Positions 33,208-42,064 of a stretch of DNA of 64,000 bases are shown here, piece by piece (position 1 is the first letter of the stretch; each line of letters begins with the position of its first letter). Position numbers and translations under genes: made by a program. Under the pieces are notes generated by a model. It searched no databases and had not been told where the DNA came from. It was given only the letters and a program-made list of their open reading frames with translations. Source of the stretch: Nonomuraea jiangxiensis (GTDB lineage: Bacteria; Actinomycetota; Actinomycetes; Streptosporangiales; Streptosporangiaceae). Where the stretch lies: positions 62,001-126,000 of the forward strand of contig NZ_FNDJ01000019.1 of assembly GCF_900099965.1 (NCBI RefSeq), written 5' to 3'.

Positions 33208-34103
33208 TGGCGGGAGCCGGGCCGGTCGGCCGGCAGCCGGTCAGGCCGGGCGCTCCCGCTCGGGAGCTCCCCTGCGCCGGCCGTCATGTCCTGGGTGCCG
33301 ATGACGGACAGCAGCTCCAGCTGGGCGGCGCCCTTGCTGCCGGGCGGCGCGGTGAACCACAGCAGCCGCTGGTCCCCGTCCTCGCTGAACAGGCTGTGGC
33401 AGTCCACCTCGATGACGCCCAGCGCGGGGTGGACGATGCGTTTGTGGTCGGTCCGCCGCAGGGCGACGTCACCGGTCTCCCAAAGGCTCGCGAACTCCGG
33501 GCTGCGCCGGCGCAGCCCGGCGACCATCCGGCTCACCCCGCTGTCCTGACCGCGCCGGGCGGCGACCGCCCGCAGGTCGGCGACGAAGACGCGCGAGTGG
33601 TAGTCGTGGTCCTCGGGCGGGTAGAGCGTGCGGGTGCCGGGGTCGGTGAACCAGCTGTGGACGAGGCTGGTCGCGGGCTGGCGGCCGACGAGCGCGGCGG
33701 CCAGCGGGTTTTGCGCGAGGGTCTCGTGCAGGTCGGTGATCACCTGCGCGGGAGTGGTGGTGAGCCGGTCCAGCAGGCTGAGCAGCGCCGGCCGGACGTG
33801 CGCGACGGGCCCGTGGGCCGACGGGGGGACCGGCCGGTCGGCCAGGTGGAACAGATGGTCGCGTTCGTCGCCGTTCAGCCGCAGCGCCCGGGCGAGGGCG
33901 GCCACCACCTGGGCCGAGGGCTGGGCGCCACGCCCGCGCTCCAGCTCGGTGTAGTAGTCCGCGGACAGCCCGGCCAGCTGGGCGACCTCCTCCCGCCGCA
34001 ACCCGGGCACCCGGCGGCGCGGACCGGTGGGCAGGCCGACCTCGGCCGGCCGGATCCGGTCGCGCCGGGACCGCAGGTAAGCGGCGAGTTCGGAGTGGTT
34101 CAT
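33204..34103 (-). CDS. XRE-family regulator with MmyB-like C-terminal domain
   Basis: 299-aa regulator. An N-terminal Cro/CI-type HTH (VPGLRREEVAQLAGLSADYYTELERGRG) is followed by a MmyB-like PAS-related ligand domain (about residues 100-265), with WFTDPGTRTLYPPEDHDY and the DCHSLFSEDGDQRLLWFTAPPGS segment. Actinobacterial proteins of this type control a divergent oxidoreductase and may bind fatty acids. Here the divergent gene is an aldo/keto reductase across a perfect palindrome. The ATG at 34103 was chosen to fit the HTH start NHSELAAYLRSRRDRI. Confidence 0.92.
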   Translation of the reverse strand: MNHSELAAYLRSRRDRIRPAEVGLPTGPRRRVPGLRREEVAQLAGLSADYYTELERGRGAQPSAQVVAALARALRLNGDERDHLFHLADRPVPPSAHGPVAHVRPALLSLLDRLTTTPAQVITDLHETLAQNPLAAALVGRQPATSLVHSWFTDPGTRTLYPPEDHDYHSRVFVADLRAVAARRGQDSGVSRMVAGLRRRSPEFASLWETGDVALRRTDHKRIVHPALGVIEVDCHSLFSEDGDQRLLWFTAPPGSKGAAQLELLSVIGTQDMTAGAGELPSGSARPDRLPADRPGSRH

Positions 34104-34160
34104 CCTTCCATGGTGACGCATGCCGGAAGAGCCGAGCCAGGGGACGGCGACCCCAGGGTA

Positions 34161-34180
34161 AGGACAACCGTGGTTGTCCT
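34161..34180. promoter_or_regulatory. Perfect 20-bp palindrome between XRE regulator and aldo/keto reductase
   Basis: AGGACAACCGTGGTTGTCCT is a perfect inverted repeat (two 9-bp arms plus the central GT/AC pair) lying 57 bases from the XRE start and 93 bases from the reductase start. TTGTCC in the right arm could overlap a -35 element. It is the probable operator of the XRE regulator. Confidence 0.7.
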
Positions 34181-34273
34181 GGGAGCATCGGTGCAGGCTG
34201 AGGACCTGCCGGCCGGCGTTCGTGCCGTACGCGCCGGTCAGGCGGTCGAAGCCATAGGTCAAGGAGAATCAGA

Positions 34274-35284
34274 GTGTCTACCATCGCCATCCGCCCGCTG
34301 GGCGCGCACGGACCGCGGGTCTCGGCCATCGGCCTGGGCGCCATGGGCATGTCCGACCTGTATGGACCGGCCGACGAGCAGGAGAGCATCGCGACCCTGC
34401 ACGCGGCGATCGACGCGGGGATCACGCTCATCGACACCGGCGACTTCTACGGTTCCGGCCACAACGAGATGCTGATCGGCCGGGCCCTGCGGGAGCGCCG
34501 CCGCGAGGACGTGGTGATCAGCGTGAAGTTCGGCGCGCGGCGTACGCCCGACGGCGCCTTCCAGAACGCGCCGTACGACATCTCGCCCGCCGCGGTGAAG
34601 GACCGGCTGGCGTTCTCGTTGCGCCGGCTGGGCACCGACTACATCGACATCTACCGCCCCGCCCGGCTTTCCCCGCAGATCCCGATCGAGGACACCGTGG
34701 GCGCGATGCTGGAGATGCGGCAGGCCGGATACCTCCGGCACATCGGCCTGTCGGAGGTCGGAGCGGACACGATCCGCCGCGCCGCCGCCGTGGCCCCGAT
34801 CAGCGACCTGCAGATCGAGTACTCGCTGCTGTCGCGAGGCCCCGAGCAGGCCATCATCCCGACGCTGCGCGAGCTCGGCATCGGCCTGACCGCGTACGGA
34901 GTCCTCTCGCGCGGTCTGCTCAGCGGCCACTGGACCCCGGACAGGGAACTCACCGCCGGCGACTTCCGGGCGCACAGCCCGCGCTTCCAGGACGGGAACC
35001 TGGAGGCCAACCTGCGCCTGGTCGACGCCCTCACCCGGGTCGCCGAGCGCGTCGGAGCGACCACGAGCCAGGTCGCCATCGCCTGGGTCGCGGCCCAGGG
35101 CCAGGACATCGTCCCGCTCGTCGGCGCCCGCCGCCGCGACCGGCTGGCCGAGTCCCTCGCCGCCGTGGACCTGGTCCTCGACCAGGAGACGCTCGCCGAG
35201 ATCGAGACGGCGGTGCCGGCGGACGCCGCGGCCGGCACCCGCTACGCCGCCTCGCAGCTGGCCCACCTGGACAGCGAGCAGTGA
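34274..35284 (+). CDS. Aldo/keto reductase
   Basis: 336-aa NADPH-dependent oxidoreductase with a TIM-barrel fold. The catalytic Asp and Tyr are in DTGDFYGSG (about residues 55-63) and the Lys in VISVKFG. The fourth tetrad residue, a His in most relatives, is in the block IDIYRPARLSPQIPIEDT, where no His is present; this is a known subfamily feature. The cofactor segment near the C-terminus (VPLVGARRRDRLAESL) is present. The GTG start has AAGGAG 8 bases upstream. It is probably controlled by the divergent XRE regulator. The substrate is unknown. Confidence 0.92.
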   Translation: MSTIAIRPLGAHGPRVSAIGLGAMGMSDLYGPADEQESIATLHAAIDAGITLIDTGDFYGSGHNEMLIGRALRERRREDVVISVKFGARRTPDGAFQNAPYDISPAAVKDRLAFSLRRLGTDYIDIYRPARLSPQIPIEDTVGAMLEMRQAGYLRHIGLSEVGADTIRRAAAVAPISDLQIEYSLLSRGPEQAIIPTLRELGIGLTAYGVLSRGLLSGHWTPDRELTAGDFRAHSPRFQDGNLEANLRLVDALTRVAERVGATTSQVAIAWVAAQGQDIVPLVGARRRDRLAESLAAVDLVLDQETLAEIETAVPADAAAGTRYAASQLAHLDSEQ

Positions 35285-35406
35285 AGGATCCGCCCGGCGG
35301 TCGCGCCGGCGGGTGAGCTGATTCAACGACAGCGGATCGTGGCAGGTTATATACGGGGCGACATCAGCAGGTGATCTCGCCGTGGTCTTCGGTCGGCGGG
35401 CTGCGC

Positions 35407-36498
35407 ATGGGCAAGAACATCGTCGTCTGCCTCGACGGCACCGGTAACGAGGTCAAGGCGCGGGGCGCGTCGAACATTTTCAAGCTCGTCGAGCTGCTCG
35501 ACCTCCGGGATCCGGACAGGCAGGTCGTCTACTACGATCCCGGCGTCGGCACGTTCGCCGCGCCGAGCGCGTGGACCGCGGTGACACGCCGGCTCTCCCG
35601 GCTCGGCGGGCTCGCGCTCGGGCATGGCCTCCGGCAGAACCTCGGGGAGGCCTACACCTACCTGATGAACTCCTGGCGGCCTGGAGACAGGGTGTTCGTC
35701 TTCGGCTTCAGCCGGGGGGCGTACACCGCACGGGCGCTGTGCGGGATGCTCTATCGGGTGGGCCTGCTCCGCCCGGGCAGCGAGAACCTGGTCCCGTACG
35801 CGGTGCGCGTCTACGCCAGGCGCCCCGGCCGGGATTCGGACCTCAGCCTGCCGGAGGGCTGGGCCCGCATCGACCGGTTCGCCGAGGCGCTGTCCGTCCG
35901 GCCGGCGCCGAAGTCCCTCGCCTTCCCGATCGACTTCCTCGGCCTCTTCGACACCGTCAAGGCCACCGGCTTCCTGGGCCGGGACATCACCTGGCCCTAC
36001 ACCAACCGGCTGCCCAACGTCCGGGTCGCCCGGCACGCGGTGGCCATCGACGAGCGGCGCCGGCCCTACCGGGAGGACCTGATCCCCCAGCCAGGGCCCG
36101 GTGAGCGGCGGCGGGTCTCCGAGACCTGGTTCGCCGGCGCGCATTCGGACGTGGGCGGCGGCTTCGACGAGCACCCGGAGCTCGGCAGGATATCCCTGCG
36201 GTGGATGCTGGAGGGTGCGGTGGCCGAGGGTTTGCTGGTGCGCGAGCAGCGGATCGGCGACCGCTACCCCCTGGCGGAGTCCGACGCGTCGGGCGTCGTC
36301 CACCCGATGGGATGGATCTGGGCGGTCACCGGCCACCGCCGCCGCCCGATCCCGCCCGGGGGCCGGGTCCACGCGAGCGTCCGTACCAGGATCTCGACCG
36401 AGCCGGAGTACGCCCGCGAGCTTCCGGACGGCGTGGTGTGGGACGAGGAGTGCTGGCCGTTCAGGAGCGGAACCGCGGAAACTCCCAGCACACCCTGA
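35407..36498 (+). CDS. DUF2235 alpha/beta-hydrolase-like protein
   Basis: 363-aa protein with the DUF2235 start KNIVVCLDGTGNEV, a nucleophile elbow FGFSRGAYTAR (Ser about residue 103), PIDFLGLFDTVKATG and WFAGAHSDVGGGF with probable Asp and His of the triad. DUF2235 is related to the T6SS phospholipase effector family Tle1, but no secretion genes are near and there is no signal peptide. The start at 35407 was chosen by family alignment; a GTG at 35371 is possible. It is a single gene between the reductase and the sulfotransferase. Confidence 0.85.
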   Translation: MGKNIVVCLDGTGNEVKARGASNIFKLVELLDLRDPDRQVVYYDPGVGTFAAPSAWTAVTRRLSRLGGLALGHGLRQNLGEAYTYLMNSWRPGDRVFVFGFSRGAYTARALCGMLYRVGLLRPGSENLVPYAVRVYARRPGRDSDLSLPEGWARIDRFAEALSVRPAPKSLAFPIDFLGLFDTVKATGFLGRDITWPYTNRLPNVRVARHAVAIDERRRPYREDLIPQPGPGERRRVSETWFAGAHSDVGGGFDEHPELGRISLRWMLEGAVAEGLLVREQRIGDRYPLAESDASGVVHPMGWIWAVTGHRRRPIPPGGRVHASVRTRISTEPEYARELPDGVVWDEECWPFRSGTAETPSTP

Positions 36499-36637
36499 GG
36501 TCCGGAGCCCGAACGTGGGGCTATGTCTCCGAAGATTTTGCGTTAACGTGTCGGGCCATGGCAGCCGTTACGGCAGTGCTCCAGGCCGCCATTTCGGAGA
36601 AGCGAAAAGAGTGGGACGAAGGGCACCAGGGTCGCGG

Positions 36638-37528
36638 ATGGGCGTCGTGAACAACGGCATCAGGCGAAGGGCTCGGCTTCTGAGGCAGGCATTACGCCCC
36701 CCGCAGCGGCTGTCGGCACCGGACAGGTCCAAGATCATGGAGGCGGCGCAGGCCCCGCGGCCTCCCAAGCGGACCCAGACCGTCGACTACAACGTCCCCA
36801 TCATGCCGCGCCAGGTGGAGTCCCCGGTCTTCGTGATCGCCTCCGTACGCTCCGGCTCCACGCTGCTGCGCATGCTGCTCAACAGCCATTCCCGCATCCG
36901 CGCCCCGCACGAGCTGCACCTGCGCACCGTCAACGTGAAACTGGCCGCCGGCTTCTCCGAGGAGTCCATGCTGGAGTCCGGGCTGGACGAGGTGGAGCTG
37001 GAGCACGTGCTGTGGGACCGCATCCTCCACCTGGAGCTGCTGCGCAGCGGCAAGGAGATCGTCGTCGACAAGACCCCGGGCAACGTCTTCGTCTGGGAGC
37101 GGCTGCACTACGCCTGGCCGAAGGCGAAGTTCCTCTTCCTGCTGCGCCACCCGGAGGGCGTGGTCTCCTCGCTGGAGAACCGCGAGACCAACACCGCCAC
37201 CCGGAGCGCCCTGGAGGCGAACGCGCTCAAATACTTCAAGCCCCTGGAGGCGGCCCGCCGCGCCCTCGACGGCCTGACGCTGCGCTACGAGGAGCTGACC
37301 GCCGAGCCCGAGCGGGTCACCCAGGAGATCTGCGCGTACCTGGGCGTGGAGTGGGAGCCGGGGATGATCGAGTACGGCGAGCACGACCACGGCCGGTTCG
37401 TTCCCAACCTGGGCGACCGCAGCGACACCATCAAGTCCGGCCGGATCCAGGCCGCCCGCGCCTCCCGGAACACCGGCACGCTCTCCCCCGAGCTCGCCGG
37501 ATACGCCACCGCCTGGGGCTACAGGTGA
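36638..37528 (+). CDS. Sulfotransferase-family protein
   Basis: 296-aa PAPS-dependent sulfotransferase-like enzyme. The 5'-phosphosulfate loop SVRSGSTLLRMLL is at about residues 69-81, and the 3'-phosphate-binding segment LLRHPEGVVSSLE at about 168. The late motif GLTLRYEELTAEPERVTQEI matches the family. The basic N-terminus (NNGIRRRARLLRQALRPP) is not a clear signal. The start was set at the ATG at 36638, with a GTG at 36646 out of frame and no better option. The acceptor, perhaps a glycolipid or sugar, is unknown. Confidence 0.88.
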   Translation: MGVVNNGIRRRARLLRQALRPPQRLSAPDRSKIMEAAQAPRPPKRTQTVDYNVPIMPRQVESPVFVIASVRSGSTLLRMLLNSHSRIRAPHELHLRTVNVKLAAGFSEESMLESGLDEVELEHVLWDRILHLELLRSGKEIVVDKTPGNVFVWERLHYAWPKAKFLFLLRHPEGVVSSLENRETNTATRSALEANALKYFKPLEAARRALDGLTLRYEELTAEPERVTQEICAYLGVEWEPGMIEYGEHDHGRFVPNLGDRSDTIKSGRIQAARASRNTGTLSPELAGYATAWGYR

Positions 37529-37611
37529 CCGCGGCGGAGTCGCGTGGGCTTGCGCCGGTGGCGGCGGTTCGTCTGAACTTGGGGGGATAGCCGCACGACA
37601 GGGGAAGGCCG

Positions 37612-38535
37612 ATGGACGCGGGCCAGGTCGATATCGTCGAACAGGGCCCGCGCGGGCCTCGCCGGATGGGACTCCTGACGATCCTGGTCGCGCTCGTGGC
37701 CGTGCCGCTCGTCGCGAGTCTCGCCGACCGGGAGACAAACCCTCCCGACCCGGTCGTCACCGCCGCCCCCGTGATCCGCGAGGCCATCAACGTGAAAGCC
37801 AACGCCGTCTATCCGCGGGAGAGCGGCGCCGGCGGCACCAGGACGCTGTGGGTCACCTTCCCCGACGGGTCGCGGGCGCAGATCGACTACCCGACCGACC
37901 TGAGCCTGGCCGCGCTGGGCACTCGCCCGTACACCAGCGGCACGGTCACCGTCAGCGGCGAGGCGGAGGAGTTCCGCTCCCTCACCGCCCCGCTGTACGG
38001 CGAGGCCGAGACCGCCGCCGGCCGCCCGATGATCCGCCGGCTCGTGGACGACGTCACGCTGTGGCCAGGACCGCTCGGACTGGACGGCGCCGGTTCGGTC
38101 CTGCTCTTCGCCTTCGGCGACTGGCGGCTCGCGCTGCAGGACGAGCACACCGGGATGACCTTCGAACAGCGGCTGGCCTGGGCGAAGCACCTGCGCGGCA
38201 GGCCGACCCCGGACGGCTTCCTCACCCTGTCGGCTGACGGTCCTGTCCGGCTCTCGCGTCCCGGCGAGCTCCGCGACGGCGTGCTCGTCGGCCCGCAACT
38301 GTGGTTCGGCGGGCTGAGCCGCCGCATGCTGGTACTGGCTCCGGTCCCCGACTGCGCGCGGCTGGGCAGGGCGTCCGTCGTCCTCGACCCGCGCCATACC
38401 ATCGCGGGGAGCACCTGCCGCGACGGCTTCTACCTGGCCGCCTCCGGCGATCCCGGCTTCGTGCGCGGCGCGCTCTCGCAGGTCCGTGTCCGCACCTGCG
38501 AGACGACCGGGCCGATCTGCACGTCACGTCCTTGA
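37612..38535 (+). CDS. Membrane-anchored extracellular protein of unknown function
   Basis: 307-aa protein with one N-terminal membrane helix after a short basic tail (MGLLTILVALVAVPLVASL, about residues 19-37) and an extracellular beta-rich domain. Three Cys occur near the C-terminus (STCRDGF, RTCETT, PICTS), and a fourth lies in VPDCARLG. No family is recognised. GGGGAAGG lies before the ATG. It follows the sulfotransferase by 83 bp and ends 7 bp before the convergent SnoaL-like gene. Confidence 0.8.
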   Translation: MDAGQVDIVEQGPRGPRRMGLLTILVALVAVPLVASLADRETNPPDPVVTAAPVIREAINVKANAVYPRESGAGGTRTLWVTFPDGSRAQIDYPTDLSLAALGTRPYTSGTVTVSGEAEEFRSLTAPLYGEAETAAGRPMIRRLVDDVTLWPGPLGLDGAGSVLLFAFGDWRLALQDEHTGMTFEQRLAWAKHLRGRPTPDGFLTLSADGPVRLSRPGELRDGVLVGPQLWFGGLSRRMLVLAPVPDCARLGRASVVLDPRHTIAGSTCRDGFYLAASGDPGFVRGALSQVRVRTCETTGPICTSRP

Positions 38536-38542
38536 CGCCCGG

Positions 38543-38986
38543 TCAGACCCACCGCTCCTGCTCCTCGAACTGGAGTGAGGCGCCGAGCTGGGCGCCCAGC
38601 TCCAGCTGGTCGTAGAAGATGCGGTGGCTGACGATGAGATCGTTCTCGACGGTCGAGACACTGCACGCGCGGACGAGGAACGGGCGGCCGGTCGCCTCAG
38701 CCACGCCTCCCCCCGGGATCAGGTAGGCGCCTTTGTGGGTGCCGCTCAGGGTGTACTCGGCCACCAGGGTGTCACCCGAGATCGTCACCGACTGGGGGGT
38801 GCATCGCGAGTCCGGGAACGCCTCCAGGAACGCGCCGTAGTAGGAGGCGATCTCGTCCCGGTCCTGGCCCACGCCGTCCGGCGCGACGAGGACCGCACCC
38901 GGGCTGAAGGTCTCCGCGAGGCCGTCCAGGTCATGGCGGTTGAAGGTTTTCCGCAGCCGCTCCAAGGGACGCCGGGGATCAGACAT
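38543..38986 (-). CDS. SnoaL/NTF2-like protein (ester-cyclase type)
   Basis: 147-aa protein of the NTF2-like cone fold: RLRKTFNRHDLDGLAETFSPGAVLVAPDG at the start, IASYYGAFLEAFPDSRCTP in the middle and VSTVENDLIVSHRIFYDQLEL near the end, the pattern of SnoaL-type polyketide cyclases and ester cyclases. The start at 38986 has AGAAGGG upstream; longer frames run into the intergenic region. Most stand-alone members have no known reaction. Confidence 0.85.
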   Translation of the reverse strand: MSDPRRPLERLRKTFNRHDLDGLAETFSPGAVLVAPDGVGQDRDEIASYYGAFLEAFPDSRCTPQSVTISGDTLVAEYTLSGTHKGAYLIPGGGVAEATGRPFLVRACSVSTVENDLIVSHRIFYDQLELGAQLGASLQFEEQERWV

Positions 38987-39187
38987 CGAGATGACCCTTC
39001 TCGAGATACGACACCCAGCCGAGGGGAAACCGGGCAAAGCTGGATGGTTCGCCATGCTAATCGCAAGATTGGCAATGCTTCCGCCAAGCTCCGGTACAGA
39101 AGCCCTGCAGCGCCCGCGGCCGGCCGCCGCACCGAGGGCCGTCCCGCCCGCGGACCCACGGCAAACCGGGGCAAAGCATGGCAAGTG

Positions 39188-40012
39188 TTACGGCTTGCGT
39201 CCGACCCCGCAGTAGCCGGCGACGTCGGCCGGCTCCCCGAACGGGGTGGCCTCGACGCGCCAGCGTGACATCGACACCAGCCCCGGCTCCACGAGTTCCA
39301 GACCGTCGAAGAAGCGCAGGATCTCCTCGCGCGTGCGGGACGTGATCGTGTCGGCGGCCCGTCTGTTCCATTCCGACTGGGCCTGCTCGTTGGCCTGCGC
39401 TGCCGCCGCGTCCACGAGGTCGGAGGTCGCGTGCGTCAGCGCCAGGTGGCTGCCCGACGGCACGGCGTCGAGCAGGCGCATCACGATCCCGTGCACGTGG
39501 TCGAGATCCGGGACGAAGTGCAGGATGCCCAGCAGCATGATGGCGACCGGCTGGGAGAAGTCCAGCGTCTCCGCCGCCTTCTTCAGGATCACGTCGGGGT
39601 CGCGCAGGTCCGCCTGGAGGTAGTCGGTCTTCCCCTCAGGGGTGCCCACCAGGAGCGCGCGGGCGTGGACCAGCACCAGCGGGTCGTTGTCCACGTAGAC
39701 GACGCGGCTGTCAGGCGCGACCCGCTGCGCCACCTCGTGTGTGTTGTCCATGGTCGGCAGCCCGGTCCCGATGTCCAGGAACTGGCGCATGCCCGCCTCG
39801 CCCGCCAGGTAGCGGACGGCACGCCCGAGGAACGCCCGGTCCGCGCGGGCGATGTCGATGATCCCCGGGAAGACCTGCTTGGCCTGCTCGCCCATCGCGC
39901 GGTCGACGTCGTAGTGGTCCTTGCCGCCGAGGAAGTAGTTCCACACCCGGGCCGAGTGCGGCTTCGTGGTGTCGATCGCCGGCGGGGTGTCCTGACCCGG
40001 GACGTCGGTCAC
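39188..40012 (-). CDS. SAM-dependent methyltransferase, DUF574 (Methyltransf_19) family
   Basis: 274-aa protein of a family abundant in actinomycetes. The start TTKPHSARVWNYFLGGKDHYDVDR is diagnostic. The SAM-binding segment is QFLDIGTGLPT (about residues 78-88), followed by VVYVDNDPLVL and DLRDPD. The GTG start has GGGAGG six bases upstream. It is divergent from an XRE-DUF5753 regulator across 268 bp. These two families often occur side by side in multicopy developmental loci. The methyl acceptor is unknown. Confidence 0.93.
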   Translation of the reverse strand: MTDVPGQDTPPAIDTTKPHSARVWNYFLGGKDHYDVDRAMGEQAKQVFPGIIDIARADRAFLGRAVRYLAGEAGMRQFLDIGTGLPTMDNTHEVAQRVAPDSRVVYVDNDPLVLVHARALLVGTPEGKTDYLQADLRDPDVILKKAAETLDFSQPVAIMLLGILHFVPDLDHVHGIVMRLLDAVPSGSHLALTHATSDLVDAAAAQANEQAQSEWNRRAADTITSRTREEILRFFDGLELVEPGLVSMSRWRVEATPFGEPADVAGYCGVGRKP

Positions 40013-40280
40013 GGGTACCTCCCTGGATATCGCCTAGGTCATTAGCTTCGCCCCATAACGTAGCCTTCTGTGTTGTTTCGCGAAAGTGATCAGTTTCTTC
40101 GCGTGAGCGCCAATCACGGGTTTATCGCCGCCACGCCTGAGCGTTTCCCAGCGGTAGGTGACGTGCCCCTTGCGGTGCGCATTGGGCTTGCCCGCCCTTC
40201 ACCTCTATGACATGGTGCGTACGCTGACTTCCTTGCCAGTTTTCAACCAGTCGTGGTGAGGCGCCGATATAGGAGCACGG

Positions 40281-41186
40281 ATGTCCACTGCTCACGATAC
40301 GGGTAACATGCCGGATTTTCCCGGTGGGGACATCCGGCAGTCCGGACCGACGGCGTTACGCATGCTGGTGGGCGCGGAGCTACGGCGGCTGCGCGAAGCC
40401 TCGGAAATCAGCCGCGACCAGGCGGGATACGTCATCCGCGGATCGCAATCCAAGATCAGCCGGTTGGAGGCCGGCCGGACCAGCTTCAAACCGCGCGACG
40501 TGGAAGACCTGCTCACCCTGTACGGTGTGACGGACACGGCCGAACGAGCGGCTCTCCTGGCATTGGTCAAGCAGGCCAACGCGCCCGGCTGGTGGCAGCA
40601 TTATCGGGATGTCATCCCGGAATGGTTCGAGGGCTACCTCGGATTGGAACAGGACGCCTCACTTATCCGTACATATGAGGTTCAGTTCGTTCCCGGGTTG
40701 CTGCAGACCGAGGACTACGCTCGCGCGGTCATCTCCCGCGGACGTGAAAACGAGCCGGAGGCCCTGATCGAGCGCCGCGTGGCGGTGCGGATACACCGCC
40801 AGCAGATCCTGACCGGGCCCGCGCCGTGCCGGTTGTGGGTGATCGTGGACGAAGCGGCGCTGCGCCGGCCGGTCGGGAACCAGGCGGTCATGCGGGCCCA
40901 GCTCGAACACCTCGCCCTGATGGCCGAGCTGCCGCACGTCACCGTACAGGTGATTCCCTTCAGCTCCGATGCCGCCGTCGCCGGCATCGGGCCCGTCACC
41001 CTGCTGCGCTTCCCGCAGGCCGAGCTGGCCGACGTGGTCTACCTTGAGCACCTGACAGGCGCCCAATACCTGTCCAAGGCCGAGGCCGTCGGCCCCTACC
41101 TGGGGCTCATGAACAACCTCGGAGTCCACGCCAGCTCCCCGCCCGCCACCTCGGCGATGCTGCGGCAGCTCATCGCCGAGCTGTAG
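40281..41186 (+). CDS. XRE-family regulator with DUF5753 domain
   Basis: 301-aa regulator of the BldB-associated type. HTH at about residues 30-85 (ELRRLREASEISRDQAGYVIRGSQSKISRLEAGR), then DUF5753 with YLGLEQDASLIRTYEVQFVPGLLQTEDYARAV and a long ligand-like domain. Such genes are usually followed by a small DUF397 gene; none is found here and a degraded gene lies downstream instead. AGGAG precedes the ATG. A TTTCGCGAAA palindrome at 40076-40085 in the upstream gap could be an operator, but this is weak. Confidence 0.92.
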   Translation: MSTAHDTGNMPDFPGGDIRQSGPTALRMLVGAELRRLREASEISRDQAGYVIRGSQSKISRLEAGRTSFKPRDVEDLLTLYGVTDTAERAALLALVKQANAPGWWQHYRDVIPEWFEGYLGLEQDASLIRTYEVQFVPGLLQTEDYARAVISRGRENEPEALIERRVAVRIHRQQILTGPAPCRLWVIVDEAALRRPVGNQAVMRAQLEHLALMAELPHVTVQVIPFSSDAAVAGIGPVTLLRFPQAELADVVYLEHLTGAQYLSKAEAVGPYLGLMNNLGVHASSPPATSAMLRQLIAEL

Positions 41187-41509
41187 AGACGGCAGGAACG
41201 CCGCCCCTACGGCCGACCGGCAGCGGATGCTCGGCGTCGATGAGGGAGCCGTCCACCGAACGCCGCCAGGCACTGCTCGCCCCCGGGTCGGCCCAGTCCT
41301 GCTCGATGATCCTCGGGATGGGTAGGATGGCCTGCCGGTGGCCGACCATCCAGGAGTTGCGGAAGAAGTCGAACCTGGGGTGGTAACAGCGCGAACACGC
41401 TCTCGCCGGTCAGGTAGCACGCCTTGCTGAACAGCTCACCGATCTCCGGCGCTTCGGTCACGTCGTCGGCGGCGTAGACGCGACCGCCTATCTGGCGCAC
41501 CCCGAACAC
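41170..41509 (-). pseudogene. Frameshifted gene remnant of unknown family
   Basis: Two adjacent minus-strand frames join into one protein-like text. Frame 1 (from 41509) gives FGVRQIGGRVYAADDV, then EIGELFSKACYLTGESVFALLP. One base must be skipped in a CCCC run near 41376-41380, and the text then resumes as RFDFFRNSWMVGHRQAILP, IIEQDWADPGASSAWRRS and IDAEHPLPV, with strong G/C third positions. The reading runs to a TGA at 41170 inside the XRE gene. The plus strand also encodes a plausible C-terminal fragment (AHPEHAFAGIAPGTYELRRQ, about 41480-41560). The whole 41187-41586 gap is therefore decayed coding DNA. No functional assignment is made. Confidence 0.45.
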
Positions 41510-41586
41510 GCCTTCGCCGGCATCGCACCAGGCACCTACGAGCTGCGGCGCCAGCGCGAACGAAGGAGCGTTCGGGCGCGCCCGGG

Positions 41587-41907
41587 TCAGCCGAGGGCCT
41601 TCTCCAGCTGCGCCTTGCTCATGCTCGAACGGCCCTTGATGTTGCGGCGCTTGGCCTCGGCGTACAGCTGATCCCTGGTACGGCCGCCCGCACCGGTGTG
41701 CGAGCGCAGCCCGCCGCGCCGGCTCGACGACATGTCCTTGGTGGACGTCCGGCTCGCGGTCCGCGACTCGCCCGCTCTGGCCCGTTCCTTGTTCACCGTA
41801 CGGGCGGCCATCTCGGTCGCGCGTTTGGTGCTCTGTCCCCGCTTCTTGGCGCTGTCCTTGATGTGCTTGTACTGCCGTTCCCGCTTTGAGCTAGATCCGC
41901 GAGGCAT
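41587..41907 (-). CDS. Small basic protein with Rho-N/SAP-like C-terminus ("plasmid stabilization protein" type)
   Basis: 106-aa, very Lys/Arg/Ser-rich. The N-terminus (MPRGSSSKRERQYKHIKDSAK) and middle are disordered and basic. The C-terminal 35 residues (RTRDQLYAEAKRRNIKGRSSMSKAQLEKAL) form a Rho-N-like helix-turn-helix that binds nucleic acid. Actinobacterial homologues are annotated as plasmid stabilisation proteins, although they are chromosomal and lack a shown role in plasmid maintenance. GGGGGAA precedes the ATG. Confidence 0.82.
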   Translation of the reverse strand: MPRGSSSKRERQYKHIKDSAKKRGQSTKRATEMAARTVNKERARAGESRTASRTSTKDMSSSRRGGLRSHTGAGGRTRDQLYAEAKRRNIKGRSSMSKAQLEKALG

Positions 41908-42064
41908 GTTTCCCCCTCATGAAACTGTGACTCTGGATGACCACTACCCGGACGGTGACCACCAAACGGACAGCGTCGGCGGGGTGGGCTGGTCAGACCG
42001 GGTGAATGCCTAGAGCCCGGTTTCCGGGGCAGTGCGGGAGTCTTTGCTGGATTGGGGAGACTCC

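Noticed and set aside
35407..36498. DUF2235 protein as a type VI secretion lipase effector
   Set aside because: No VgrG, Hcp, PAAR or immunity gene is nearby, and actinomycetes generally lack type VI secretion.
41587..41907. Evidence of a plasmid or integrated element from the "plasmid stabilization" protein
   Set aside because: Homologues are common chromosomal genes in actinomycetes, and no integrase, att repeat, replication or transfer gene is seen.
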